A stretch of DNA of 64,000 nt, taken from Phocoena phocoena. Lineage: Eukaryota; Chordata; Mammalia; Artiodactyla; Phocoenidae. Position 1 is the first letter of the stretch, and each line of letters opens with the position of its first letter. Positions 48,501 to 61,299 of the stretch are shown one piece after another. The position numbers were made by a program, and so were the translations under genes. Where the stretch lies: positions 70,107,464-70,171,463 of the forward strand of contig NC_089224.1 of the NCBI RefSeq assembly GCF_963924675.1, given 5' to 3'. The notes beneath the pieces are model-generated. The model was not told the origin of the DNA and made no database searches. It saw only the letters and a list, made by a program, of their open reading frames with translations.

Positions 48501-48734
48501 TGATGACTGTTTTAACAATCAACAAGGAAAATGTGACCATCCACAAAAGGAAATATGTCAAGTATATGAACAAGCAATAGATTTATTTTTGCTTAAGAAA
48601 AGCGAACGCCCAATAGATTTATTATTTCATTAATAATTATGTAAATTATATAACACACTGGGTAATCTTTCTACTTATCAGGTTAATAAAGATTTTAACT
48701 GTAACACCTAATGTTCCACAATCATCAAAAATTA
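48501..48734. other. Unassigned spacer between L1 copies
   Basis: Short AT-rich stretch between the antisense L1 and the sense L1; no element recognised. Confidence 0.4.
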
Positions 48735-51295
48735 AGTATTGCAAACACCCGTTCATGATAAAAATTCTCAGTAAGCTAGGAATAGAGGAGAACTTTCTCA
48801 ACTTGAGAAAGACTATCTACAAAAAACCTACAACTAACTTCATACTTAGTGAGACACTCAAAGCTTTTACACTAAAATCAGGTACAGGGACAGGATGTTT
48901 CCTTCCCACTCTTGTCAACATCATATTAGAAATTCTTACTAATGCCATAAGGCATGATAAGGAAAAAAATGGCATAAAGTTTAGGAAGGAAGTAATGAAA
49001 TTGTCTTTATTCTTAGATTACATGATCATCTATGTGGAAAATCCAAGAGTCAACAAAAAGATCCCTAGTACTAATAAATGATTATAGCAAGTTTGTTGGA
49101 TACAAGGTTAATGTAGAAAATCAATCTGTTTTCTATATGCCAGCAGTAAAGAAGTAGAATTTGATATTAAAAATAAAATACCATTTATATTAGCACCCAA
49201 ACAAATAAAATACTTAGGTATAAATCTAACAAAATATGGAGGGCTTCCCTGGTGTCACAGTGGTTAAGTATCCACCTGCCAATGCAGGGGACACGGGTTT
49301 GAGCTCTGGTCTGGGAAGATCCCACATGCCACGGAGCAACTAAGCTCATGCGTCACAACTACTGAGCCCGCGAGCCTAGAGCCTGTGCTCCACAACAAGA
49401 GAAGCCACCACAACGAGCAGCCCATTGCAACAAGGAGTAGCCCCTGCTCGCAACTAGAGAAAGCTCACATGCAGCAACAAAGACCCAATGCAGTCAAAAA
49501 TAAATAAATTATTTTTAAAAATCTAACAAAATATGTACAAGATCTACATGAGAAAAACTACAAAATTCTGATGAGTAAAGTCAAAGAAGAACTAAACAAA
49601 TGGAGAGGCGTTACTTGTTCATAAACAGAAAGACTCAATATCATCCGGATGTCAGATCTTCATAACTGGCTTAATAGATTCAAAGCAATCACAATCAAAA
49701 TCCCAGTGTATTTAGTTTATGGATATAAATAAACTAATTCTGATGTTTATAAGGAGATGTAAAAGACCCAGAAGAGCACACAATAATGAAAAAGAACAAA
49801 ATTGGAGAGCTAATGCTATCCATCATTAAGACTTTTCTTCAGGTGTTAGTAATCAATACAGTATGGTATTGGCAAAGGAACTGACAAATAGATTAATGGA
49901 ACAGAATAGAAAGCCAAAAAATAGACCTACATAAATAAGATCAACTGAATTTTGACAAAGGAGCAAAGACAACACAATGGAGCAAAGTAGTGTCTTTAAC
50001 AAATGATGTTGAAACAACTGGACATCCACAGGTAAAAAACTGAATGTAAACATAGACCTAACACTCTTCACAAAAATTAACTCAATATGGATCATAGACC
50101 TAAATGTAAAGCACAAAACCATAAAACTTCTATGAGGTAACATAGGAAAAAAACCTCAGTGACTATGGGTATGGTAATGCCTTCTTAGGTACAACACCAA
50201 ATTCACGATCCATGGAAGAGATATTTGATAAGCTAGACTTCATTAAAATTAAACAAACAAACAAACAACAAAAAAAAAAAACACTTCCTCCACGAAAGAC
50301 AATGTCAAGAGAATGAGAAGACAAGCCACAGACTGGGAGGAAATATTTACCAAAGGCATCTGATAAGGGATCCATCCAAAATGTGCAAAGAACACTTAAA
50401 CTCAATAATAAGAAAACAAACAACTCAACTAAACAATGGGCCAAAGACTTTGAACAGACACCTCACCAAAGAAGCTAAATAAGATGGTAAATAAGTATAT
50501 AAAAAGATGTCCCACATCATATGTCATCAGGGACAAATTAAGACAATGAGGTACGACTACAAACTTATTAGGATGTCCAAAATCTGGAACGCTGACAACA
50601 GCAAATGCTAACGAGTATATGGAGCAACAGAAATGCTCATACTTTGCTAGTGGGAATGCAGATATAGCCACTTTGGAATATAGTTTAGCAGCTTCTTACA
50701 AAACTAAACATACTCTTACCATATGATCCAGCAGTTGTGCTCCTTGGTATCTACCCAAATGAGGTGAAAACATGTCCACACAAAAACCTGTACACAAATG
50801 TTTATATCAGCCTTGTTCATAATTACCAAAACTTGGAAGCAACCAAGATGTGCTTCAGTAGGTGAATTCATAAATTAACTGTGGTACATCTAGACAATGG
50901 AATATTATTCAGTGCTAAAAATAAATGAGCTATCAAGCCATGAAAAAAACATAGAGGAACCTTAAAAGCATACTACTTAGTGAAAGAAGCCAATATAAAA
51001 ATGATACATACTGTAGGATTCCAACTGTATGACTTTCTGAAAAAGCAAAACTATGGAGATGTGAAAAGATCAGCATTGCCAAGAGTTGGATTTGTAGAGG
51101 GAGAGATGAATAGATGGAACAAAGGGTTTTTAGGGCAATGGAAGTACTCTGTATGATACCATAATGATGGCTACATGTCATCATACATTTGTCCAAACCC
51201 ATAGCATGTACAAAACCAAAAGTGAACTCTAATGTAAACTATGGCCTTTGGGTGATTATTATGTGTCAATATAAATTCATCAATTAAAAAAATAA
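48735..51295 (+). mobile_element. Old sense L1 (L1M type), RT region to 3' end, split by a CHR SINE
   Basis: It starts in the ORF2 RT ('acccgttcatgataaaaatt'), crosses the motif-C area, and resumes after the SINE with 'caagatctacatgagaaaaa', 'agcaatcacaatcaaaatcc', 'atggtattggcaaaggaac', 'atatgatccagcagttgtg' and 'acaatggaatattattcagt', ending 'tgtcaatataaattcatcaa'. The motif-C equivalent reads FLDY near 49008-49019 where FADD is expected, so both catalytic aspartates there are compromised. Only a 108-codon open piece (48755-49081) remains. An (AAAC)n run lies at 50251-50282. Confidence 0.9.
49239..49518 (+). mobile_element. CHR SINE with perfect 17-bp target duplication
   Basis: The sequence begins 'gagggcttccctggtgtcac', has a B-box-like gggtttgagctc at 49295-49306, the body 'gatcccacatgccacggagc' and an A/T tail. 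aaatctaacaaaatatg is present at 49222-49238 and 49519-49535 without a mismatch, and removing the SINE restores continuous L1 text. Substitutions within the body suggest an older CHR copy than 51487-51691. Confidence 0.97.
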
Positions 51296-51472
51296 GTATT
51301 AAAAGTCTTTCTAGCTGCAATCAGAACACCTTTTTTGTTCTCTTTGAAAGTCATATTTCTGTTAGACACAATTCTCTCAACTTCCTATTCACTGTAATTT
51401 GCAAAGGTTAAAAGTTTGACTCCACTGAAAATATAATAATGTTAAATATTTATGCTGCTGCATATTTGTAGC
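51296..51472. other. Unique spacer
   Basis: No element recognised. Confidence 0.4.
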
Positions 51473-51486
51473 AGTCTATTTGTTTT

Positions 51487-51691
51487 GTTTTTTTTTTTTG
51501 CGGTACGCGGGCCTCTCACTGTTGTGGCCTCTCCCATTGCGGAGCAATGGCTCCGGACGCGCAGGCTCAGCGGCCATGGCTCACGGGCGCAGCCGCTCCG
51601 CGGCATGTGGGATCTTCCCGGACCGGGGCACGAACCCATGTCCCCTGCATCGGCAGGCAGACTCTCAACCACTGCGCCACCAGGGAAGCCC
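51487..51691 (-). mobile_element. Young-looking CHR SINE (CHR-2-like)
   Basis: On the minus strand it runs 'gggcttccctggtggcgcag' through 'gagaggcccgcgtaccgca' and a pure A tail. The copy keeps many CpGs ('ccggacgcgcag', 'cgctccgcggcatg'). agtctatttgtttt at 51473-51486 and 51692-51705 is a 14-bp target duplication without mismatch. The tail lacks the extra 3' region present in the copies at 46847 and 49239. This subfamily look points to a toothed whale. The four overlapping 75-91 codon frames here are SINE shadows. Confidence 0.96.
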
Positions 51692-51705
51692 AGTCTATTT
51701 GTTTT

Positions 51706-52159
51706 AACTCACGATTCCTGTCATTAATGGAAGTTAGTAAGTATACAGGATATACATGCAGACTAGACTGGCTGTACCGATAGTGATTTTGTCCTTATCT
51801 ATGAAAACCAGGAGTCCAGACAAAGCTAATGACTGAAGAGGAGAGGAAGCATGGCTCCTTTACCATTTAGCCCTTGAAGGATGTTTTATGTTCTACTGAA
51901 GTCTCAACAAAGGCCAGATTTTAAGTATTATTTCTTTCTTTCCTTCTCCTCTACCCTTCCAACAAATACGTCGGAATCTCCTATACAACTGGAAGATAAT
52001 TTACCATGGTCACTCCATCTGGCTCACTCTCTTGAACTAGTCTATCAAGGAAAGTCACCACACTGGGACTGGGAATTGGACTATAAAGCAATCCAAACCA
52101 TAACACAGTTGTTTCAGTTTGGAACTCTGAGATTAAATAAGTGTCCTTGTTCTTACCTG
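51706..52159. other. Unique non-coding DNA
   Basis: No repeat recognised. A 110-codon frame (51881-52213) without known domains runs into the L2 relic. Confidence 0.45.
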
Positions 52160-52270
52160 AGCCCTCCATTTGTTCCTTGCATCATTTGTGTACATTTATT
52201 TTTCCCTTGTTAGACTCTAACTTTCTTTAAGTTCAGGGGCAGAATCTTAGGGGTTTCCGTACTCCCAAGG
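52160..52270 (+). repeat. L2 LINE 3' end relic
   Basis: 'tcatttgtgtacatttatt', 'cccttgttagactctaactt' and 'aagttcaggggcagaatct' follow the L2 3' order ('gtctgtctcccccactagac tgtgagctccttgagggcag'). Diverged. Confidence 0.6.
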
Positions 52271-54078
52271 TATATAACCTCCTCTAAGGTCACTGACATT
52301 TTACCAAAGTTAATAATATTTACAAGGAAGTCAAGATTATCTGTAGTCCATAAATTACACACATCAGAAAATCCAGGTGCCAGTTTACTTGTAATTTCAA
52401 GTCATAGGGACCAAGATTTGCAAAGCTAAATGATCAACAAACTCTTTCAGCTTAAAAGAAATGTAATTTCACAATTATAAAAAGTAAGAAAGAGTGGAAA
52501 TTACATAAAAGTCATGTATTCACAAATATAAAATATATCTATGAAAGTTCTATTTACTGCATCTAGTTTTATAAGCATTAAAATTAATCGAATTTTAGGT
52601 TTAATATAGTTTATGAAGATAACATTTGCAAACAGCAGTAATTCAACTCTCCTTTAAGTCTTATATAGTGTCAATTGATTGGGTAATAAATAGTAAATGT
52701 TTTGAAACTAGAGATAGTTGCTAAAATGATGAATCAGTCTAAATGCCATGCTCTAAGTTCCAGATCAGTCATCACCAAATTGTAAATTTTTGCTCAAAAC
52801 CAACACTCTAAAGATTTGAGGTGATTATAAAAGATCACTGTATGATGAATAATAGGTTTTTCCTAGTTCTTTAACTTCTCCCATCCTTCATAGGTGTTCC
52901 AGTGATATTCAGAATCTGAATTAGGTGAAATACACCAAAAATCATTTCCATCATACAAAGCAGTATTCAACTGCTTACTGTGCCACTGATCCCATCTAGT
53001 CTTTGCAGGATACTAAGAACTAGGGAATCACCAACAGCCATTTATTTTTTATAAGAAAGAGTCTCGAGTAGATCAACCCAAGTCTTTTTCTAAATGTTCC
53101 AGATGAAATCAGACTGTACATTAATAAGCTGAATGAGTTTAGTTACCTATATTGTACTATGTTGTACTGTTAAACTGGTTGATATCCTTTGGCAGTTGAG
53201 AAGTACTCCCCAAGACAATGAACAATCACTGGTTTCAAAGAACAGAACCTGTGTTCTGTATAGCTATATAATGTGCCAGAGAAAGCTTTATGGCTTTTCA
53301 AGTCCCACAATATATGGGATCAAGATATTCTCGTAAAGAAAGAGAGTCGTAAGTTAAGGAGAGTCCATAAAATAGAAAAAAAAAAAAAAGAAAAACTAAT
53401 TCTATGCAAGTTCTTAGAAAGAAATTTTCTAAGTTTCTGATTCTAAGACTGTTGCATCTTTGCAAAGATAGCTATGATTCCATCCAAAACGAGAGAGGAA
53501 TTGTAAGATCAGATTGAAAACAAATATAGCAGATCAGAACTGAGGATACGTGCAAAAGTAGAAGGAGCAAATAAAGACTGGGGAAAAAATCCTAAGACAA
53601 TAACCATGTTGAAAGCAGAAGATAGGGCCACAGCGGTGTGATATTAATAATAGAATTATTTATTCAACTCCTGTTTTCATTATGCTTTCTCCATCAATAA
53701 TTACCTCAAACTGAAAAGTGTAGAGCACCCTTTCATTTCCTGATCAGTGCTTCTGCTGAAAATGACCTACACTGGATAAGACACAGAAACATATATTTAT
53801 AAATGTACCACTGACCTGGAAAAAAGATCTACACAGAGGTCAAAAACTAAGAACAAATATGAACCCAGAGAGATGAGCAAATCCCACAGAAGCCCACTTG
53901 CTGGCTGAAGTGGAGGCATTTGCTGAGCTCCAGTGAACTTTTTCACAGTCCTCAAGGCATGGGAATAAAGTAGATAAAGACAGGGTACCAAGGTGGGAAG
54001 TCAAATAGGAGATATACACACCCACTTAAATTTGAATTCCTAAAGTTCATAGCCCTCAGCAAAACCGTAAAAAAAAAA
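52271..54078. other. Unique non-coding DNA, about 1.8 kb
   Basis: No repeat, RNA gene or credible frame. An A-rich run lies at 53379-53396. Confidence 0.5.
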
Positions 54079-54130
54079 ATATATATATATATGTATGTAT
54101 ATATATATATACATACATATATATATATAT
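54079..54130. repeat. (TA)n/(TATG)n microsatellite forming a 52-bp perfect palindrome
   Basis: The centre 54091-54118 (atgtatgt ... acatacat) equals its own reverse complement, and the symmetry extends through the flanking AT runs to 54079-54130. It is preceded by an A run. Such tracts can extrude as cruciforms and vary in length. Confidence 0.92.
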
Positions 54131-57100
54131 AGCCACCGGTACCCCCCCAAATGAGGGGCTGCAAGGAAAATTGCATATCGGCGCTAAGTGGAGTAGGAAA
54201 GCACCATGAGTGAGAGCTTGTGAAAAACAGCATCACATCTGCAAAAGAAAAGCAAGGGGGAATTAGCACAGCACTTTTTTTCTGACTGTGGAGGGAAAGA
54301 GATGTAGTTAGGAAAGAACACCAAAGGACTTCACAGTAAATGGAAATGTTCTAATTATTAAAATGTGTGTTTGTACCTGGGTATTTATATATCCTTTTCT
54401 CCATACATGACATACATTTTATAAATCTTCTTTTTATCTAGTCAGTGTTTAATTTTTTAAAATCTTAAAAATGGCAGAGCATGCATCGATAACGGGAAAC
54501 CGAAACCAAGGATTGGTTTGTAAAAGAACTTTAAATAGGTCAAAGTTAGGCTCAGTACAATTATATGCCAAGTTATCCCCCTAAACACTGTAATATTCTG
54601 AGAATTCATGAATAGGTGAGGTCTAAGAAAAAGTCATGATTTTCAAAAAAATTTTTTAAATGATACCAAGGATTTATGAATTTTTCATCAATTCCTGGCA
54701 AAATTCTAGAGTAAGTTACTAATGAGATTTGTGAGCTCATAGAAAAGAAAGAGGAGATCTCTAAGTGATATTGAGGAACATAAGAATAAATCATTTCATA
54801 GTTACCTCTTTTCCTTTTCAGATAAAGTTATCGGATCTTAGACAACGTCTTACTTCCAGTAGGGCATTGAATAGGCCTTCACAGAATGTTTGTAGACAAG
54901 AAGGAAAACCATAACGTGGGTAAGTATGCAGTTAAGCATAAACATACACAGTTGACAAATGGTTTCAAAACATCTTGGTTAGTGAATTGTCAGTCTAGAA
55001 CTAGAGTCCAATATCATGGTACAGAGTTGCACTTTATGTTTTTGTTTTTGCTTGTTTGTTTGTTTGCCTCCATCCTGTTGAATATTTCTAATAATAATCT
55101 GAACAAGGGCATAGAAAACATTCTGACAATTAACAGTTGCACAAGTCAAAAAGGATAGATGGTATACTGATGGGATGAAAGGATTCAAAAAAATCTTGAG
55201 GATCTTGCCCATTGTTAAACCTTAAAAGACAAAACATAAGGGAAAACATAATTGTATAGGACCTGATTTAACTACCATGTAAATAATATAAAACAAACAA
55301 CCAAATAATAAGGTTGTTAAAAAGCAAATGCATATGTTCCTGAGGTCTGGGCTGATCAGACAGTGTCTGAAATATTATATCTAGTTAATAAAATGCTGAG
55401 TTTAGGGAAAATGACTGAAAAGAGAATTGTTTTGGGAAAGAGAAGACCCATTTGTGTGACACTGGACAACTCGCCGAACTGCTGTGGGTCCCATATCTAC
55501 TTTTTAAAAATTTGGATATTACTTTCAGTTCTGAAATCATTTAGTTCTGTCAGCTCTGTTCTGTTCTATCCTGTTCTATTCTATTCTGCACGTAATACAC
55601 TTTAAAGTAAACCTAGCTACCCTAGGTTATGTCCACAGGAAAGAAGCAGGACAGTGAGGGATCTAGAAACATAGGACATCGAGGACATCATCACATGAGG
55701 AATTACCTCTTAATAGTCCTGAAAAGATGGCTCAAGTGTGGGAAGAATGCAATAGTTAAGTTTTCTCTTGTTTTGTTATTCTCCACTTATCTGAAGGGAT
55801 GATCTGTAGAACAGATATTGTTTTTTTCTTTCACTGTAGAAACTACCTAGAGGCAGATTTTGGCTTTTCCCTATCATCACTGTTGGAAACCTTTTACACA
55901 GTAACTAGAAATATATAAGCAAGAATGATGATTTTCTGCCAGGAATATTGTGAAAGGATAGAATTAGGCTAGATGACCTTTAAGGTCCCTTCAAATTCTT
56001 TGATTGTACTCTAGAATTAGATAACATAAAAGAACCTAAAAAACTGGGCCAGGAGATGCAGTTTCCAAGTTAGCCATGAGGATCAACAGAAAGATGTTTC
56101 TACTTTGCTGCTTTACCTTAAATGACAACAGACTAACAACAAAGTGAACTACTATGGATCACACAAATAGAACAGCCAAAAATCCCCAACTATATGACAT
56201 ATAAGTTGTATTCTATCACATCAATGGCCCAAGACAGAGATTTAAAGGTAAGGACCTTTAACCTGTAAAGTGTAGTGGTTCCCTGCCCCCTCATCCTTCC
56301 TTTCTTCACAGACATTTTGGTCAGAAAACTGGTATCCCTACATCCTATAATCAAAACAAACAGCTGATACAGTCACAGTAAAGATGGACTTACTGAAGAG
56401 AAAAAAAGAGATGATTCCCTCAAATTGACAAATCTAAGTTGAAATAAAAGCATGCCAGAGCATTACTCTTCCAGAGCAGATGCCAAACAAATCAGATCGC
56501 CTTCATCTCACCTGATTGATCTGTTGTTCTTCCCTGTTCTATGTGTTCCCTTTACCTTGTCTTAACAAATTGCATTTAAAACAAAAGGTAAAATATTATT
56601 TTGGCATTCAGTCTGCATGATATTGTTGAGACAGGCTTTTTGAGGAAAACTCGTTCTGTTCCAATAGCCCGCAGTCATTTTGATGTGAGTAGCTCATGAT
56701 TAAGAGGTCAGTTCTTACCAACAGCAGCAGATGTTGTTGGTGTTATCTGGGTAGACTATTCACTGTCAGCAAACAAAGTTCCCATTAAGAGAAATTTTCT
56801 AAGTGTATCTTTCCTAGAGGATTACACTCATTTAAATTTTTCTCCTGGCTTCTTTCCATGAGATTTGGGGTTGTTACAACGATGTGCCATGGAAATTTTC
56901 CTCTCCCAGCAGGTGCCATCATTAAGTTGGATAAGAATTTCAAGATTTAAGGAGAGATTGGATCATGGCACACAATCGAGTCTTGTTACTTGACTCTGTA
57001 AGCAATCAGCCTTCTTTATTATTTAACCATCACGAGGAGCTTTTTCCTTTCGTGTAAGTGAAGATGAACCTTAGAATAAAACATTGCACCTCTAATAAGA

Positions 57101-57849
57101 CTGAAAATGTCACACTTTTATCCTTTGCAAAATATAACTGAAATAAACCCTAACAGAACCTCTTCAGCCTAAACAGCAGGAAGCAGAAAATTAAAATATT
57201 GTGGTTTTGTAACACATGGGCCTTAATGAAAGTGTGTACCGCATGCTTGATTACTTACTAGTTCTGTCCTCTGATTATGCTCTCTGACCTATTCTGGAAA
57301 TAAATGTCTCCCTCTGCTCCTTCAGTTTTCCATATGACATGAATGCCAAGATAGCTAGAAAAATTAAAAACAATTAACATGATGAGAGGGAAAATATAAA
57401 CATCTTATTAAGCATCACATATTTGGAAAAACTCTTTTTCTTCCTTGTCTCTTCTCTCTCTTTCCTAAGGATAAAATAAAGATACAATTGTTAGGCTTAA
57501 AGTTTATGGCATATGTCTGAAAATTTCTTGGCAAGGTTTACTTTTACCTTGTCTAGAACCAACAAACAGCAATAAAACCATTGTAATGGTTGTATTTAGG
57601 AAACAAGTGACAACAGCAAACTAGCCTAGGGTCAGATGGAATGAAGAAGAATATTCTAGTTGTTATTTGAAAATATGAGAGTGGAGAAAGGATACATTAT
57701 TCATTAAGTACTTCTGTGACAGTTTTTCCCACCTCTCCTCCTACAAGAAATAAAGAAAATGAAATCACATTTTACAGAAAAACTAGAGGATTCTGTTCTT
57801 TGTCAAGCTTGGTACAAAATTCAAATTTGCAAATCATCTAAGCCGGCAC
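54131..57849. other. Mostly unique non-coding DNA, about 3.7 kb
   Basis: Small items only: (TTTG)n at about 55040-55065, a (TTCTG/TTCTA)n tract at about 55553-55588, and at 55955-56012 a tail-like phrase 'attaggctagatgaccttt aaggtcccttcaaattct' that resembles the end of an ancient LINE/LTR-age repeat. No gene recognised; frames of 60-105 codons are at chance length. Confidence 0.45.
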
Positions 57850-57930
57850 TTGATTTTTATGAGGTAACTGAGGCCCACTGAGATTAAGTGATTTTCTTGA
57901 ATCACACAATTGATAGAATCAGTATTCTGG
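57850..57930 (-). repeat. MIR-type SINE core relic
   Basis: 'gaggtaactgaggcccactg agattaagtgattttcttga' is the complement of the MIR core and 3' half ('caagtcacttaacctc ... cctcagtttcctc'). Short. Confidence 0.7.
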
Positions 57931-58449
57931 AGAAGATACTTTAAGTTAAATGAAACTTACATTATTTAGCAAGTAGACATGATCAAAACACATGTATTCG
58001 CAATCACTTAAGCATGGCATTGACTCACACAAGTTAAACTTAACTTCATCTTCCCCACCAAGTTTTTCATCTAGAGCAGAAAATATTCTGATAAGGACTT
58101 AGGTTACCCATTCAAAGCTGTTTTTTAAAAAGTGAAAATGAAACAGTAAGTACCTATCATTTGATTTGAATGGACAGTATCTTTTTAACCTGAGTTCAGT
58201 GTTCTGCAATTCTGAAAGCTGGAGCTGCCACACTGCTGCCTTCTATCATATGTTTGGGGGCAAATGAATATATTGTTCAAAATAGTCCTGACAGAAGATC
58301 TGAATTAGGTAGGATAGACTTATATTTAAGCATGTATATTATCCAGCTTCTATCACACTCTCTGCTGAAGTCATTAATAATATTTTTCACTGTCTTTGCA
58401 TAGGGTACAAATTAGCATGCTGATTTCTAATTTAAAATTTTTGCTATTA
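57931..58449. other. Unique non-coding DNA
   Basis: No feature recognised. Confidence 0.5.
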
Positions 58450-58620
58450 AGAGCCCAAGTCTGATGGTGAAGAGGCTCCAATCTGATACTAATTAGTTAT
58501 GTGACTTTAAATAACTAATGGTCCTGTGCCTTGATTTCCTCATCTATAAAATGAACCATGGTAATACCCACCTGCTTATCTGTGAGAATCAAAGACATCA
58601 TCAATATGAAACTGTAGCAT
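58450..58620 (+). repeat. MIR SINE relic
   Basis: 'agttatgtgactttaaataa', 'ccttgatttcctcatctata aaatgaac' and 'atacccacctgc' follow MIR order (tgtgaccttgggcaa, cctcagtttcctcatctgtaaaatg, tacctacctc). The head is eroded. Confidence 0.8.
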
Positions 58621-61299
58621 GAGTATGTGGGATCTGTGATCAGATACTCAGCGAGAGCTCCCAGATCTCTGAATTATGCCATTTCTCTAGTAAGGTAATA
58701 AAGTAACCAGTCCTTATCGTTTGAGTCACGTTTGATTCGCAGTGAGGATTTATGTGTTTCTTCCTGGTTGTTAAGGGCTAGAATCTTTCTCAACTATTAG
58801 ATTTCTGTTGTGACTGACATTGGGTTATAGTTCCTCCCCCATCCCCCCTGCAAGAAAAAACATGTGAACCCCTGTCACCTGCTGTAGCCTATGCAAAACC
58901 TAGAAATGATAGTCTAGAAGATTACCATGGATACAGTAGAACATATTATACTAATCCATTTACATCTCTGTGTTGGGCAAATAATCATGTGGGATTGACT
59001 GGGATGTGTGTTAGCCTTCTTCTCTTCCTAGCCTCCCGCACAAAGGGTGCTGAGGTAAGAGATAACAAAGACAGGATTGTGTTCCACAGGATTCTCAAAT
59101 GTGCTTTGTTAAGAGGTTGAGTCACCTACTTATATTTGCTAAAGTGATTAAAATTACAAACAAAAGTATCAGCCACTTACCAGTTAGTAATGTTTTCAGG
59201 AGTAAAAGCTCCAGCAGGCAGGGACTATCAGTAATGTGAAACACTTCATGAGCAAAGAGAATTTTAGATCATAAATGTCCCCAAATCAAGAGCAAAGAAA
59301 ATTCATCAAGCCTTGACCCTGAAAAGATGTATGTTTTCCATTTTCTTCACCCTTAATTTTATACCCATATAGTGTGGCAATAACCATTCATTCAAATCCT
59401 TAATACCATCATTAAGTATAAAACAAACTTGCTGGATAGGTCAAATGCCTTTAGAATAAAGATATAGGCTTCTTCTCCCAAATCACTGATGGCTGAATTT
59501 GGGTAAATAGTTAACCTCTTCTCCTTTTACAAATAAGTTTACCACTTTAAAACTCAAAAGTGATTTGCTGAAGTGGTCCTTTCTCCAAGGATCTGCAGGT
59601 TAAGAGCATCAGCTGTGAGCGGGCTAGGAGTGCTGTCCAGCACAGTTGCTAGTATCAGTGCACCTACAGCTTGGTTTCATTTCCACTTTGCTCTGTACAT
59701 TTCCATCATTGTGGAAGGTGGAAGTGTGCTTGTACGATGTCTGTCCTGCTACTCAAGACTTTGAAAATGAGAAGCCATATTTTTGTAGATTTTGGATTGA
59801 CACAGTGAGGAAGCTTAGTGGCTCTTCCTGGAGCCCCCTTGCCGCTCCAGGTAATTTCTAAAGATCTCTAAGATCTGTAGTCCCCTGAGCAATTTGTAAT
59901 TGCTGTCACAATAACTCACCCACTACAGATTATAGTAGTACTTCTGAAGAAAGATAAGTTTTTCAGTTTGTTAGTTTGCTCCTACACACTGAAAAAAAAT
60001 ATCATTATCATATATTTTCTCCAGAGTTCACTGAGCCTGTCTTAAATTTGCATTAACTTTCTAAATACATTTAACCAAAATAAATCATCTTCTATTTCAA
60101 ATGAGTTACTCACTTTAATTTATTATTTTTAAGTTCTATATTGAATCTTTCCTTCTTTTGGCTCACTTCTCCCAAACCCGCCCAGAATTGCGAGCCTCTC
60201 TAGGAGAGAAAATTTCTCTCATCTCCTTTGTTTCCCTCCTGTACTTACTACTTCCTACGACTAAAGATTCCTGGATGAAAATCTCATTGATTGATCAGAA
60301 AAGTAAATCCTACTTGGCAGAGGTCTCTAAACTGTTTTTCTTCACAAGCACAATGAATTTCCAATGTTAGTCACGCTGCAGAGACTAATATAAATATATA
60401 TGTAGTAGCTTCCTTATAAATAGGTCTTACTATATTGGTTCTGAGTTTCTTACAGATAATTAACTGAATCATTGTCTCATTAAGTACATGTACTACACCA
60501 GCTAATACTGTTCACCCCAGGAGTTAAAATGCTTCATGGATATGAATTTAACCATATAAGAAGAGTATGCAATACTGCTTAAATTAAAATTGTGACCAAG
60601 AAGAGAAAATTTTTTAAAAGAAATGTGTAAAAAGTGAAGGATTAGGTCTACAACTGTATAGCCTTTGTGATTAAAAAACAGTTCATAAAATTGCTACATA
60701 TTATAGATTAAACATTTTATATTTGTTACTAAAATAGTTCAAGCTTGTGGGCAGAGAAGTAGATGGAAACTAAAGGTTTTTTTTTTTAAATCATTCTTTA
60801 CATAAACAAAGGGTGAAGTCCATTAATTGTTGCTCATGACAACTTTTGTGGGTCTAGTTGAATATAAATTACCCTCTTGAGCTACTATTTAATTTCAGAT
60901 ATTATTTGCACTTAATTAAATGAATTTTGACCAAATGAATTATAATTACAATAGTCGTATTGACTACAGCCATAAACATTTCCTTGTGCTTACTTATGGA
61001 AGAACTCAGCAATTGGTCTATGGCTATGAATGTGTTTCCCCAAGTACAGAAACTATAAGTGACACCAGTATCACTGGTCCTCCGATCTGGACTGGCCATG
61101 TGGAATTTGTTATAATTCTACCAATTAAACACTTGAAATTCCAATTTTATCATAGGAAGCCTTCCTCCTTTTTTGTCTCAACCATAAATATATCAGGGAC
61201 AAGATTTCTTAATATATTAGTGTTATCAGTCCTCTTTCATTTCTGACCCCCACACACAAAAGACAGTGTTGCTAACAAAGGGTTCTTTCCTTGTCCTTG
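58621..61299. other. Unique non-coding DNA, about 2.7 kb
   Basis: No repeat recognised with confidence. Frames of 63-108 codons (59573-59764, 59646-59861, 60158-60370, 60920-61246) overlap one another or lack domains. Confidence 0.45.

Noticed and set aside
46870..48633. Several frames of 60-108 codons with Gly/Trp/Cys-rich peptides
   Set aside because: They lie in CHR SINEs (46847-47120 and 47955-48407) and reflect SINE base composition, not genes.
49239..49518. Possible tRNA gene because of A- and B-box-like sequences
   Set aside because: The boxes belong to the tRNA-derived head of a CHR SINE; there is no cloverleaf with an acceptor stem.
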